Source: Scalesia atractyloides | Taxonomy: Eukaryota; Streptophyta; Magnoliopsida; Asterales; Asteraceae | Assembly: GCA_947069175.1 (NCBI GenBank) | Contig: CAMTDV010000018.1 | Span: 46,450,869 to 46,514,868, forward strand | Direction: 5' to 3' | DNA: 64,000 nt | In this document: in pieces, positions 36,777 to 48,320 of the stretch | How positions within the stretch are numbered: position 1 is the stretch's first letter | Layout of the letters: every line of letters begins with the position of its first letter | Notes under the pieces: generated by a model | What the model was told of the DNA's origin: nothing | The model's database searches: none | Seen by the model: the letters and a program-made list of their open reading frames with translations, nothing else | Program-made: the position numbers and the translations under genes

Positions 36777-37329
36777 CTAATGCGGATTACGTGAATCGTC
36801 ATCCGATCCGTATTCAACCTCAGCTTCTGCACCTGTAAGCCGGATTAGATATTTAAATCTTGTTAATATAAATGCTTTGGTATAAAAATCAGCCCTTTGT
36901 TCGTCGGTGTGGATTTTTTCTATTCGAACCAATATCTTTTCGCAACAATCACGAATGAAATGGTATCGAATTTCAATGTGTTTAGTACGTGAGTGATGAA
37001 CCAGATTTTTAGTTATATCAATGGCTGCTTTGTTAACTACAAATAAAGGCGTGTCAAGAAGCTGCAGACCATAATCCCTCATCTGTTGCTGAATCCAGAG
37101 GATTTGAGAGCGAGACCGTAGTCTGTTTCTTACAATGCCACGTTACCAAACGTGTGCCGAAGAACTGGCATCCTGCAGTTGTAGATTTCGAGTTCGGTTT
37201 GTCCACTCCGAAGTCTGAGTCAGCGTATCCAGTGAGATCAAAATTATTGTTCTTGGGATACCACAGGCCGGTGCTTGGGCAACCTTTCAAATAACGAAAG
37301 ATTCGCTTGACTATCTACAAGTGTGACAT
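36777..37329 (-). pseudogene. E RNase H, frameshifted
   Basis: Pieces 37290-37054 (GYADSDFGVDKPNSKSTTAG, the copia RNase H start with its Asp) and 37082-36777 (VVNKAAIDITKNLVHHSRTK, HIEIRYHFIRD) are in different frames. The segment ends with EVEYGSDDDSRNPH before a stop. Confidence 0.85.
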
Positions 37330-38268
37330 TCAAGGACTTGACTGATATCTCGCACATAAGCATGTAGGATACATGATGTCCGGGCGCGATGTCGTCAGAT
37401 ACATCAATGAACCTATCATCGATTGATAAAGTGTTTCATCAACTTTTGTTCCCGTCTCGTCTACGCAAATCCCATGGTTCAGTGCCAGCGGTGTCGATAG
37501 CGGCTTTGAGCTATCAATTTCAAACTTTTTGAGAATGTCGTGAACATACATAGTCTGATGAATGAATATCCCGTCTGGAAGCTGATCCACTTGAAGACCT
37601 AAGAAGAACTTCATTTCGCCCATCGAGGACATCTCAAATTTCTTCTTCATGATCTTTTCGAACTCTTTGCACAGTCTGTCATCCGTAGAACCGAAAATGA
37701 TATCATCCACATAAATTTGTACTATTATCAGATGCGATCCAACTTCACTGGTAAACAAAGTGCTGTCCACTGTACGTCGTGTAAAGCCATTTCCTACGAG
37801 ATGTTGCGATAACGTCTCGTACCAAGCTCTCGGGGCTTGGTGTAAACCGTACAAGGCTTTGTCCTGGAGATATGCTTTGTTTTTGTTTAGTGGATCGACA
37901 AACCCTGGTGGTTGGCCGACATACACTTGCATGAAGTTTACCGTAGAGAAATGCAGATTTTACATCCAACTGGTACACCTTAAATCCTTTCCAAGCTGCG
38001 AATGCTAGGAAAATGCGGATAGATTCTAATCTCGCAACCGGTGCGTATACCTCCGTGTAATCTATACCTTCCTGCTGGTGAAATCCCTTGACAACTAGCC
38101 GAGCTTTGTTTCTGACTATAACCCCCCGATCGTCTCTTTTACACTTGAAGACCCACTTTGTATCAATAGCTTTCTACTTCGGTGGCAAGTCTACAAGCTT
38201 CCAAACACCCAACTTCTCGAACTGTAACAGTTCCTCTTGCATTGCTATCACCCAATTCTCGTCTGCCA
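37330..38268 (-). pseudogene. E reverse transcriptase, part left of insertion H
   Basis: The open stretch 37932-37330 has VGQPPGFVDPLNKNKAYLQD, the catalytic IYVDDIIFGS, the MGEMKFFLGLQ motif and SLMYLTTSRPDIMY. Between 37933 and 38268 the frame is broken, but DNA matches C1 RT, ending in GCAGACGAG (sense; Ala-Asp-Glu) at H. The rest of RT is at 52951-53706. Confidence 0.88.
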
Positions 38269-38747
38269 TGAAGGTCCGTGATCAGCCGGTTCTAGATGGA
38301 AGTTAGTGGATAAACGTAAATCGATTCGGTAGAATGTTATTACAGAAAGGAGTAGAAGTAGAATGCAGTGGAAGTCTTCATTCATACCGAAAGAGTATAC
38401 ATCTTTATAAGTCCAGCTGCCGGAGTTCCTGGAGAGAATCCGGTAGCACCATCCCTACCAAAAACTTAAATGACAAATGAACACACACCACCTATTTATA
38501 GGGAAACATCAAGTTTGCTCCAAAATAGGCTATACTTCAAGTTCGGGCGAACTTGTCCTATGTAAGACATGTTCGAGCGAACTTGATCTACTCATGTCAA
38601 GTTCGAGCGAACTTGTCCTATATGGTTCGGGCGAACTTGACCATCTTAACACTATTTTGGTCGTGTGTTCAATTCTAACCTATACAATATTCAACACACG
38701 CTCTATCTAGCCTATTCGACAAGTGACGAACACCAGGTGCACCAACA
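38269..38747 (-). repeat. 3' LTR of H (479 bp)
   Basis: Begins TGAAGGTCCGTG and ends CACCAACA. It carries four palindrome copies between about 38539 and 38640 and the TATA-like TATTTATAG shortly before them. Confidence 0.9.
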
Positions 38748-40160
38748 GATTCCCCTTTGTTCGTTACTGTCGAATCTTGGTCTTCAAATTTGAGCCGTGT
38801 TTGAATATTCTGCACTTCAATCAAGGTATCTGCCGATGTCATCGAAACGCGTCAACAAATTCCCCCTTAATTGATGATTCGGGTTTGCATTATCAACATC
38901 TAATTCCCCCTGAAATCTCCAGTTCAGATATTTGTTGCACAGTTTCCAACCTCCTCTGATTTGCTTGACTGACAGATTATCTTGAATAGACACCAATTTG
39001 AAGCTCATCAATACAACTTCTCCATTTCAACTTTAACCACATCCGCGTTCAGTTTAGTGCATATCTCCCATGCTCGATCTTCCGATCTACAAGACTCAAC
39101 CGACAATTGATAGAAACTTCGAATTATCACACTGGTAAACTTCAAATCAATGTTTACCCGTAAAAATCTGAAATCCGATTTCCGTAATCACTCCAGAGTA
39201 GCAAATCGGTAATCTTTTTCAATCAGCAAATCTTCATCGGAACCAAATAATCTGGTAACACTTCGACTCTGAGAAACACTCGTCCATGATCAAATCACAT
39301 TCTTCCTCTTCAGTCATAATGCCAGATATATAGCTATCTCCGGTAGACCAGCGCCACTTAATCACCAAACATCATCATCCAATGGCGGTTAGTCCAAAGA
39401 AAAGAATGATTCATCTGCTTGAAGACTAAAAATAATGGCCACCAAAGGCTATCATCAGTTAGCGTATCCGAGATAACTTCAGATCTCTTTGGTAATTTTG
39501 AAACCATCCGTCTTCAGAGCTAGTCATTAATCCTAAGATCATCATTGAACGTTTTGAACGTCCTTAGCTCCTTCATCGGTACTAACGACTGCTAATCCAG
39601 CTAACTGTTCCTTAACCGGAGATCAGGACTCTAACCCTTAAGCATCAATCTGTATCATGATCTAATAAATCAGAACTTCCTATGATCATAAAATCTCAAT
39701 GAATCTCAATTCTATGCATTTCCTGAAAATCTGCAATCGGTAACCACCAGGATACTGTTGCAGTAGTCACGAATTTCAAAAATATCGGAATTTTCAAATA
39801 TTGAAAATTTTTTATTCCTCCTCATTTTTTGCAAATTTTGACCATACTGAAATTTTCACAGAAATTCCCCCTCAAATCCGGAATTTTCAGTATTTAACAA
39901 ATGCGGAATTTACTTTAAGGCCCATCGGTAGTCTTCAACCCTAATGATCACCAAATTGCTTTTGTATCATTGACTACCCTCTCATCTTCAACCATCTCTA
40001 ACCTCATCATCTCAGCCTCTCTCTAAGGCCTCCGACGGTGTCCCCGAATAGTCAGTATCGGGCTTTAAAATTTCAAAAAACTTTCTATCACCAAATTTTT
40101 TCTGGACACCCGTCTCATCAAACCGAGCAATAAATTTTTTTCAATTCTTTTTTTTAGGCA
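38748..40160 (-). other. H internal non-coding region and PPTs
   Basis: G-rich sense-strand tracts occur directly at the LTR (plus GATTCCCCTTTG, 38748-38759) and again near 38860 and 38905. The rest has no open frame of note, no Gag or Pol similarity, and short AT-rich stretches. Confidence 0.65.
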
Positions 40161-40165
40161 TTGGA

Positions 40166-40248
40166 CAAGTTCGGGCGAACTTGTATATGCTAGTGAGACA
40201 AGTTCGGGCGAACTTAGTCAAATTGTGACAAGTTAGGGCGAACTTGGT
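40166..40248 (-). promoter_or_regulatory. H palindrome array, left part
   Basis: Palindromes start at 40166, 40199 and 40229 (the last with TTAGGG instead of TTCGGG). The TSD of G (TTGGT) overlaps the end of the third copy. The array continues at 52137 beyond G. Confidence 0.75.
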
Positions 40249-43215
40249 TGTCACACCCTCAATTTCCACTTGCGGAGTTTTACCGCGAGGCGTGTGAACA
40301 AACCAGAATCTGGAACACTAGTACGTCGAACGACTCTATATGATTTGATAATACGTTTTCCAAAATCATTTGTTGTAGATTTTATATTGTCTAAATTAGT
40401 TACCAATATTTAGCAGAAGCATTAGTTTTTAAAGTTTGAGCGGAAGCATAAATAAGTAGTGAAGCGGGCGCCAACACAAACGCCAAAACAAATGAAAAAC
40501 CCCAAAACAATAATTATAAATAAGACTCGATAAAAGATGTCTTGTTCAATGCATGTGCGTGCACCTAGAGCTCCTAGCGTCCTGAGAAACATGTAAAGAA
40601 ATAAGTGTCAACATTAAAGATGAGTGAGTTCAAAGGTTTTCATAAATTCGTTTGTTCGGTTATAGTTTGTTTTCCCCGTTATCCCTAACCCGGGATAACG
40701 AATTAGTTCCATTATTCCAACCCGGAATAATAAGTTGTTGCTTCCAATATTCCAAACCCGGAATATTAAGTTGTTGTTTCCAATATTCCAAACCCGGAAT
40801 ATTAAGTTGTTGTTTCCATTATTCCAAACCCGGAATAATAAGTTGATTCGTAATTAAGTTCAAGGTTAACATATATAGGTAGCTAGCCTAAAGTTATGTC
40901 ACGTAAGTGTTCGCGATCGAAGCTGACTGTTGTGCCTCCGTTTTGCCAGGCCTATCACTGACCATGGCGAAGTTAGGCCGAATTATTCACCCGTTGACCA
41001 TACCCGGTCGGCTAGCGCGACTAGCTCGGATGGGGCTTGTCGTGCCCAGTAGTACTACTTATAACTCCCCCGCTATTAAACCCAATACTAACGATCCGAG
41101 AGATTGACGAGGACTTAAGTGATAAAGCTGCTTAGTGACCATAACATTACATTAACATTAACTTAGTTACCGAATAGTTATGTGACGTTAAATTCGTATA
41201 ACGTAAAGAGATTGAGTTTGAAAGTGTATACATGTTTCTCCCCCTGTTGTTTAAAAACCTGATAAAGTTAGGGCCGTGAACTCACCTTTTGTTGCTCGGT
41301 TAGTGTAGCAAAGAAGTTGTAAAGGATGGGACCGCTAATTACGTCCTAACAAACCAATTGATTTCACGTCAGTGTGTGAACACACCAATACAAATTCTAC
41401 ACTTAATTTACGCACAAAGTGATACACACAAACAACATATCTAACACTCAAACATGCATGCAAGTATCCTCATGTGAACCTAGTGATCAAAACAACTTAT
41501 CATAAACATAAACCAATCCATTCCACAATTTGGTGCACACAATCACAAGTTATCAAATTTCAGCTTAACACTCATAATTCAGCTGTTTTCTAGGATTTTT
41601 ATAAATTAGTTCCAATGTTCCAAAAATTCCAATATTTTTAAAGTAGGTGACATTTATACTATAGAAATTTACATAAAATTTCCAAGTCCTAAATCTTTAC
41701 CAATTACCCATAAATATTAATACACTAGGCTGCAGTCAGATTTATCGCTCTCTGACTGCAGTCCGCGGAAGAATTTATTTAAAAATCACTGATCGTCCAA
41801 TTAACAAAATTCCAGTTGAAGTTGCCCGGAAATTTCCATACCTAGTTGCTGTACAAAAATCATGACTCAACTCCCTACTGATTTTAAAATCCAACTCGAT
41901 AAACAACTAACAAAATTTCAGGATTTTCACAGCTTTAGTTACTGAACTTATTTGGCCCTTTAAAAATATCAAATGACTTCAGAAAATTATGAATCCAGCG
42001 TCATTAGATTCCTTATTCAAATCTCTACGTTCTAGACATCAGAAAATCCGTTTTTCGACAACTAACGACCGAGTTACAGCCAGATGAAGTCGGCTGTAAC
42101 TATTACTAAGCAATTGTTTTCAGCATACTATTACCACAACTTGCATAAACCGTTCCTATTGATCAACCTAAGCAAGCAAGAACCGATTTCTAATCATAGA
42201 TCACTACTAATAACTTATCCATGCAAACCCTAGTTCTTACTTCTAGTTTTTATTAACAAAACATACTTGCAAACTTATGATTTCCGAAAACAATCATGCA
42301 TATAAACACAATAAATCAGCCGATTACATTCAACACATATAATCCGAAACAAACTAATCACTTCATTCAAGCATATATATCCGAACATGATCTCGTAATC
42401 AAAGATAACCCTAACCTTGAATAACTAGGTAAACAAGCCAAGATTTGGACAAGAATGATCCGGCTGTTCCAACAAGATCACGACCGAAACTGACAGGAAC
42501 TGGAAGGAGAGGCTGCTCGTGATCAATCAGAGAGTGCAAGGATGCTGTTTTGTGATCGAATAGAGGTGAACAATGGTTGATCTTGCGACTGAATGGAGGT
42601 GAACAATCGGCTGCTCGCGATCGGGAGATGATGATGGCGATGACTGCTGCTGCTGCGACCGAGAGGAAAGAAAAGAACAAGGAAAGAAGCTGTTTGCGAT
42701 CACAAGGGGCGAGAACAAGGCTGCCGACGACAGTTTTCTTTTAGGGTTTTGTAGTTTGTGAATGAAACATGCATGGTTATTATATATAGGCAAAGAAAGA
42801 GATGAGGGTTACGGTTTGGATAAGCATTCGTGGCCGAGGAACTTGGGTTGGTTCGGTTTGGGTTTGGGCTTGATCTCGCGGCCAAGGACTTGGGTTTGTT
42901 TGGTTTGATCTTGCGGCCGAGTAGTTAGATTTTAAGGTTTAGGTTTGAGCTCGGTTTGGGTTTGATTCTTGTTCTCGGCCGAAGACTTGAGTTAAAGTTT
43001 AAAACTTTGTTAACTCCTAGAGTCACAAGGAATCAAAGTTGGTTCGTGTCGCGGTTCGGTTTGGTTCGTGTACATATCTACCATAATTATTTATAACTAA
43101 ACAATCACACAAACACACATCACGTATTCATTAACTCGTACACGTTTAATACTTAGCATATACTTTATTCGACAAGTGTCGCGTTTAAGTTATCCGAAAA
43201 ACCCGGGATGTCACA
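40249..43215 (-). repeat. 3' LTR of G (2967 bp)
   Basis: Begins TGTCACACCCTC and ends GATGTCACA. Contains hairpin repeats (40679-40845) and a TATA-like TATATATA (about 42779-42788) on the U3 side. The open stretches inside, for example 40907-41107 and 42411-42885, recur in the other LTR and are not considered genes. Confidence 0.95.
40679..40845. repeat. Hairpin-forming tandem repeat in G LTR
   Basis: Five consecutive inverted repeats share a centre of AACCCGG, with stems TTATCCC/GGGATAA, ATTATTCC/GGAATAAT, AATATTCC/GGAATATT (twice) and ATTATTCC/GGAATAAT. The last four are spaced by AAGTTGTTG units about 34-35 bp long. The stem arms differ between copies in a matched way. Confidence 0.8.
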
Positions 43216-43476
43216 TTATCCCCATGTTGAAAGAATTTTCGTCCCGAAAATTGAGTAAACGCGGTTTAGAATGTAGCGTACATGTTTAGAGTGTCACGCA
43301 CAAAGAGTTAGTTCGTTAATGATGGTACGCAACGTTAAAAGAAGTTCCCAAGTGCTATACACAAGAATTTCCAAGTGCCATGCACAAGAATTTAGTCAAC
43401 AATAGTACACGAAAGTATGAGAAGTTTCCAGGTTGTCACATCATCCCCATGTTGAAAGAATTTTCGTCCCGAAAAT
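43216..43476 (-). other. G 3' untranslated region with duplicated PPT segment
   Basis: The LTR edge plus PPT (TGTCACATTATCCCCATG and about 30 following bases) at 43209-43255 is repeated almost exactly at 43436-43480, overlapping the end of the gag-pol ORF. Between them lies a short repeat around AAGTGC-ATRCACAAGAATTT (43350-43395). Confidence 0.75.
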
Positions 43477-46400
43477 TTAGTTACTGGTATCGTTAGTTTG
43501 CTGCTCAGTTGCGAAGAGGTGTGGGTATTCGCTTTTCATTTGGTCCTCTCTTTCCCACGTGAACTCCGGTCCACGCTTAGAGTCCCAACGAACCTTAATG
43601 ATCGGAATCTTGCTGTGCCTTCGAGTCTTGATCTCACGATCCATGATCTCAATAGGCTTTTCCACGAAGTGTAGTTGTTCATCCACTTGGATCTCATCCA
43701 ATGGAATGACTAGAGTTTCATCTGATAGAGACTTCTTCAGATTTGACACGTGAAATACGTCGTGAACTCCACTGAGTTCGGCAGGAAGGTCTAATTGATA
43801 AGCTACGGGTCTGATACGTTTCAAGATTACAAACGGGCCTACGTACCGTGGGTTAAGTTTGCCCCGTTTTCCAAAGCGGATTACACCCTTCCAGGGTGAC
43901 ACCTTTAGTAGGACGCGGTCGCCTACTTGAAATTCGAGCGGTTTGCGTCGTTGATCAGCGTAGCTTTTCTGTCGATCCCGTGCCGCCGCCATGCGGTTTC
44001 TGATTTGTACAATCTTTTCAGTAGCCTCAAGTATTAACTCAAGGCCTGTGAGTTGACTGTCACCGACTTCTGCCCAACAGACCGGTGATCTACATTTACG
44101 ACCGTATAATGCCTCGAACGGTGCTGCCAAAATACTCGTATGATAGCTGTTGTTATATGAGAATTCTACTAGAGGCAGGTAGATTTCCCAACTATTTCCG
44201 AAGTCTATGACGCATGCCCTAAGCATGTATTCCAAGGTTTGTATGGTCCTTTCACTTTGACCATCAGTCTGAGGGTGATAAGCTGTGCTCATATCCAGGC
44301 GGGTTCCCAACGCTTTCTGAAGTGACCGCCAGAAGTTGGACGTGAAGCGAGCATCTCTGTCTGAGATGATGGACGTTGGCACTCCGTTCCGAGAAACTAC
44401 TTCCTTAATGTAGATGCGAGTTAACTTCTCCATCTTATCTGTTTCTTTAATAGCTAGGAAGTGTGCGGACTTAGTTAAACGATCCACGATCACCCAGATG
44501 GTATCGCAACCACCCAAAGTTCGCGGGAGTTTAGTGATGAAATCCATTGAGATCTGATCCCATTTCCACACTGGGATCTCCGGTTGTTGGAGTAGCCCCG
44601 ATGGCTTTTGATACTCCACCTTGACTTTTGCACAAGTCAAACATTTACTCACGTAGGTGGCTATATCGGCTTTCATGTTGGGCCACCAATACGCAGCTTT
44701 AAGGTCTTGATACATCTTATCCGAACCCGGATGGACAGAGTATCGGGATTTGTGAGCTTCATCCATGACTAGCTCTCTGAGATTTCCGTAGAGAGGTACC
44801 CATATGCGATTCATGAAATACCGGGCTCCATTGGGCTTTACTTCCCAATCGCGTTCCATTTTTCCCACCGATTCGGCCTTGATGTTTTCCTCCTTAACTG
44901 CTTCTAACTGGGCGTCGCGTATTTGTTCGGGTAGCCCCGAATGAATAGTGAGTTGTAATGCTCGTACACGACGTGGTTTCAAGTGTTCCTTCCTACTGAG
45001 GGCATCAGCTACCACGTTAGCTTTACCCGGGTGATACCGAATGGCACACTCATAATCGTTCAAGAGTTCGACCCAGCGACGCTGTCGCATGTTCAACTCC
45101 TTCTGATCAAAGATGTGTTGGAGGCTCTTGTGGTCCGTAAAGATTGTGCACTTCGTTCCGTAGAGGTAGTGTCTCCAAATCTTAAGTGCAAACACTACTG
45201 CTCCCAATTCCAGGTCATACGTCGTGTAGTTTTTCTCGTAAACTTTCAGTTGTCGCGACGCATACGCGATGACCTTATCGCGTTGCATGAGTACGCATCC
45301 CAATCCCTGAATGGAAGCATCACAATATACTACAAAGTCATCTGTCCCCTCCGGCAAGGACAGAATGGGTGCACTGCAAAGTTTCTGTTTCAGCAATTGA
45401 AATGCTGCTTCTTGCTTGTCACCCCAAGTATACTTGATACCTTTCTGGGTGAGGGTAGTAAGCGGTTGTGCGATCTTTGAAAACCCCTCGATGAAACGTC
45501 TGTAGTAACCAGCCAATCCCAAAAATTGGCGGATCTCCGTCGGTGTCTTAGGTGCTTCCCAGTTTTTGATGGCTTCAATCTTGGCAGGGTCCACGTGGAT
45601 TCCCCTTTCATTCACGATATGCCCGAGGAACTGAACTTCTCTAATCCAGAAATCACATTTCGAAAGCTTGGCATATAGCTTTTCCTGTTGGAGTAATCCT
45701 AGCAGTAATCGTAGATGTTCAGCATGTTCTTCTTCACTTTTGGAGTAGATGAGTATGTCATCGATGAACACAATGACAAACTTGTCGAGGTATGGTTTAC
45801 ACACGCGGTTCATGAGGTCCATGAACACCGCGGGTGCGTTGGTGAGACCGAAGGGCATGACCAAGAAATCATAATGGCCATACCGAGTACGAAATGCTGT
45901 CTTAGCGATATCCTCCTCCCTGACGCGTAGCTGATGGTAACCAGACCGTAAATCAATCTTGGAGTAGTAGCTTGACCCTTGAAGTTGGTCGAAGAGATCG
46001 TCGATGCGAGGTAACGGGTATCGGTTCTTGACAGTAACCTTGTTGAGTTCCCTGTAGTCGATGCACATGCGGAAAGTCCCATCCTTCTTCTTGACAAACA
46101 GGACTGGAGCTCCCCATGGCGAAACGCTTGGTCGGATAAACCCTTTCTCTAAAAGTTCCTGAAGTTGGGTAGACAGGTCCTGCAGCTCAGCTGGAGCTAG
46201 GCGGTACGGAGCCTTGGCAATAGGAGTTGCATTATTCGCCAATTCGATTTCAAACTCCAATTGTCGATGGGGTGGAAGACCAGGTAGTTCTTCTGGGAAT
46301 ACATCGGAAAATTCACTGACGACAGGGATGTCTTCTATGCGTTTCTCGTCCTTAGGCTGTTCGGTAATCAGTGCGAGTAAAGCGAAGGAGTTCTTTCTCC

Positions 46401-48060
46401 GAAGATACTTCTGCGCTTGTATGTATGAGATGATGTTGGTGACGGCGCTTGCCTTGTCGCCTTGTACCGTCAGGATTTCGTCGTTAGAGAGCGGAATACG
46501 GATAGATTTTTCGAAGCAGAGAACTTCAGCCCGGACGTCGGATAGCCAGTCCATTCCGACTACCACGTCAAAACTACCCAGGGTAGTTGTCATCAGATCA
46601 ATGGTAAAAGTGTGGCCCGCGAGTTTGAGTTGACAGCCGGATACTATTTGGGTCACATCTACAGATTTACCATCGGCTAATTCTATAACATAAGGGGTCT
46701 CTAATGGTTTAAGCGTGAGATTTAGGTTCTTCCTAAAAGACTCAGATATAAAACTCCTATCCGCACCCGTATCAAAAAGCACAGAAGCAAAATGTTCATT
46801 AAGGGGAAACTTACCGGTGACCACGTTCGTGTCGTTTCTGGCCTCTCCGCGGCCCAATGTAAATGCGCGACCTTTGGCACCTCCTGTGCCACCGTTCCCA
46901 TTATTGTTGTTGTTATTATTGTTGTTGTGGTTATTGTGGTTGTGGTTGTTTCCACCATTATTGTTGTTGTTACGCAACTGTGGGCAGTCTCTTCTGAAAT
47001 GAGCAGTGCTACCACACTGATAGCATCCCCGATTAATACCCTGCTGCTGACCCTGGGGTTGATTTTGATTTTGTCGGGACATGATTTCCCCACGACAATC
47101 CTTTGCCGTATGTCCCACCTTGCCACATCGTTGGTAGCGGTTCCCGGCACAAGGGCCGTGATGATGAAGATTGCAGCGATTGCACTGCGGCTTTCGACCT
47201 ACATAGCCGCCTGCATTCTGGTTGTTGTTGTTGTTGTTGTGGTTGTTGGCGGGCTGATTTTGGTGACCCTGATGGCTGTTGTAATGATTGAACCATTTCT
47301 GGTTCCCCTGCTGCGGATGAGATGACGAAGACTGTCGAGCAAACGAGTCTTCAAACTTTCTTTTGTTATCCGGGGCAGCTTCAGTCGTACCCCGTGCTGG
47401 CAGCTTCTTTTGTTCCACCGCCTTATCGGTGAGTTTGTGAGCCAATCGGATTGCTTGATGTTCAGTTACAGGGTTACTAGCCATTACCATACCCTGAATT
47501 TCCGGAACCAGACCCCCAAGATAGAACTCGAGTCTTTTCTCCACCGTGTTGGCCAAATCGGGACACAGGAATACCAAGTCATGATGTTTTGCGGTGTAAG
47601 CTTCAATTTCCGATCCCACCATCTTGTGGTTCCATAAGGCTTGCTCCAATTGTTGCACTCTGTCTCGTGGACAGTACTCCTTTTTGATTAGGGCCTTGAA
47701 CTCGGCCCAGGCCATTGCATTCGCAGCTATAAGTCCACGTGTTTGGACTTGTGCATTCCACCATGTCAGTGCCCCATCTTCCAGTGTTGAGGCTGCGTAT
47801 TTGACCTTGTTGGCCTCTAGGCAGTTGCACATTTCAAAAACGGATTCAGATTTTTCGATCCAGCGGACCAGTCCAATGGGTCCTTCCGCCCCCGAGAATT
47901 TGCTTGGTTTTGCGTCAAGGAACATCTTGTAGGGGTTAAAGCCCCCTCCTGCTGCCGGTTGGTTCTGAACACCCGCTAAAGCTGCGTTCACATGCTCTTG
48001 AATCATGGCAGCTAGCTCTTCGGGCGTCAAGTTAAGATTTCCACGTCTTCCAGTTGCCAT
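43477..48060 (-). CDS. gag-pol: G gag-pol polyprotein (1527 aa)
   Basis: Single uninterrupted ORF. Gag core is at about residues 45-215. A knuckle-like CNRCNLHHHGPC (293-304) and a second region with RCGKVGHTAKDC are followed by a complete CCHC knuckle (C346, C349, H354, C359) between Asn/Gln-rich stretches. Protease has DTGA at 430-433. RT is about 640-815 with catalytic FIDD at 765-768. RNase H has D914, E951, D976 and D1019. Integrase has H1103, H1110, C1140 and C1143, then D1173, D1234 and E1270 (35-residue spacing). The GPF motif is at 1408-1410 and a chromodomain-like tail at about 1462-1515 (IKVRWDSKRGPEFTWERED). The order PR-RT-RH-IN and this tail place it in the Tekay/Del chromoviruses. 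The product would copy the element's RNA and integrate the DNA. The first Cys of the middle knuckle is Tyr309. All catalytic residues are present. Confidence 0.97.
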   Translation of the reverse strand: MATGRRGNLNLTPEELAAMIQEHVNAALAGVQNQPAAGGGFNPYKMFLDAKPSKFSGAEGPIGLVRWIEKSESVFEMCNCLEANKVKYAASTLEDGALTWWNAQVQTRGLIAANAMAWAEFKALIKKEYCPRDRVQQLEQALWNHKMVGSEIEAYTAKHHDLVFLCPDLANTVEKRLEFYLGGLVPEIQGMVMASNPVTEHQAIRLAHKLTDKAVEQKKLPARGTTEAAPDNKRKFEDSFARQSSSSHPQQGNQKWFNHYNSHQGHQNQPANNHNNNNNNQNAGGYVGRKPQCNRCNLHHHGPCAGNRYQRCGKVGHTAKDCRGEIMSRQNQNQPQGQQQGINRGCYQCGSTAHFRRDCPQLRNNNNNGGNNHNHNNHNNNNNNNNNGNGGTGGAKGRAFTLGRGEARNDTNVVTGKFPLNEHFASVLFDTGADRSFISESFRKNLNLTLKPLETPYVIELADGKSVDVTQIVSGCQLKLAGHTFTIDLMTTTLGSFDVVVGMDWLSDVRAEVLCFEKSIRIPLSNDEILTVQGDKASAVTNIISYIQAQKYLRRKNSFALLALITEQPKDEKRIEDIPVVSEFSDVFPEELPGLPPHRQLEFEIELANNATPIAKAPYRLAPAELQDLSTQLQELLEKGFIRPSVSPWGAPVLFVKKKDGTFRMCIDYRELNKVTVKNRYPLPRIDDLFDQLQGSSYYSKIDLRSGYHQLRVREEDIAKTAFRTRYGHYDFLVMPFGLTNAPAVFMDLMNRVCKPYLDKFVIVFIDDILIYSKSEEEHAEHLRLLLGLLQQEKLYAKLSKCDFWIREVQFLGHIVNERGIHVDPAKIEAIKNWEAPKTPTEIRQFLGLAGYYRRFIEGFSKIAQPLTTLTQKGIKYTWGDKQEAAFQLLKQKLCSAPILSLPEGTDDFVVYCDASIQGLGCVLMQRDKVIAYASRQLKVYEKNYTTYDLELGAVVFALKIWRHYLYGTKCTIFTDHKSLQHIFDQKELNMRQRRWVELLNDYECAIRYHPGKANVVADALSRKEHLKPRRVRALQLTIHSGLPEQIRDAQLEAVKEENIKAESVGKMERDWEVKPNGARYFMNRIWVPLYGNLRELVMDEAHKSRYSVHPGSDKMYQDLKAAYWWPNMKADIATYVSKCLTCAKVKVEYQKPSGLLQQPEIPVWKWDQISMDFITKLPRTLGGCDTIWVIVDRLTKSAHFLAIKETDKMEKLTRIYIKEVVSRNGVPTSIISDRDARFTSNFWRSLQKALGTRLDMSTAYHPQTDGQSERTIQTLEYMLRACVIDFGNSWEIYLPLVEFSYNNSYHTSILAAPFEALYGRKCRSPVCWAEVGDSQLTGLELILEATEKIVQIRNRMAAARDRQKSYADQRRKPLEFQVGDRVLLKVSPWKGVIRFGKRGKLNPRYVGPFVILKRIRPVAYQLDLPAELSGVHDVFHVSNLKKSLSDETLVIPLDEIQVDEQLHFVEKPIEIMDREIKTRRHSKIPIIKVRWDSKRGPEFTWEREDQMKSEYPHLFATEQQTNDTSN

Positions 48061-48320
48061 TTAGATCTTCGAATCACAACACAAATACACCCCGATAAGT
48101 CTATATATCCAATATAGTTATCCTACCTCGTACTTTAATAATTATTAAGTTACGTCAACTCAATATGTTAAATAGTCAAAAGAAATACTTGATTAACTGA
48201 AATTTCAACGTCTTACAAAAGTGCAAATCAAACATACGAATTCACTATAAAGTCTCAAGTTTAAACACAAGTGGGAAAATAAATAGACTGAAGGAAAATA
48301 AATAAAATAAACGAGACGTG
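48061..48320 (-). other. Spacer between the upstream ORF and gag in G
   Basis: A 260-bp AT-rich non-coding spacer. The two ORFs are in different frames, so readthrough alone would not fuse them. Gag translation would need reinitiation, an internal entry site or splicing. Confidence 0.6.

Noticed and set aside
40907..41107. A 66-codon plus-strand frame, identical in both G LTRs (49812-50012)
   Set aside because: Identity follows from LTR copying, the frame is antisense to the element and has no domain.
42411..42885. Overlapping 61-89 codon minus-strand frames repeated at 51317-51791
   Set aside because: They lie in the U3 part of both LTRs, overlap each other in different frames and have low-complexity Ser-rich composition.
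46715..47325. Plus-strand frames over the Gag knuckle region of G (Leu/Val-rich, one Cys-rich)
   Set aside because: They are the antisense of the Asn/Gln/His-rich linkers of Gag; poly-Asn codons read backwards give Val/Leu runs.
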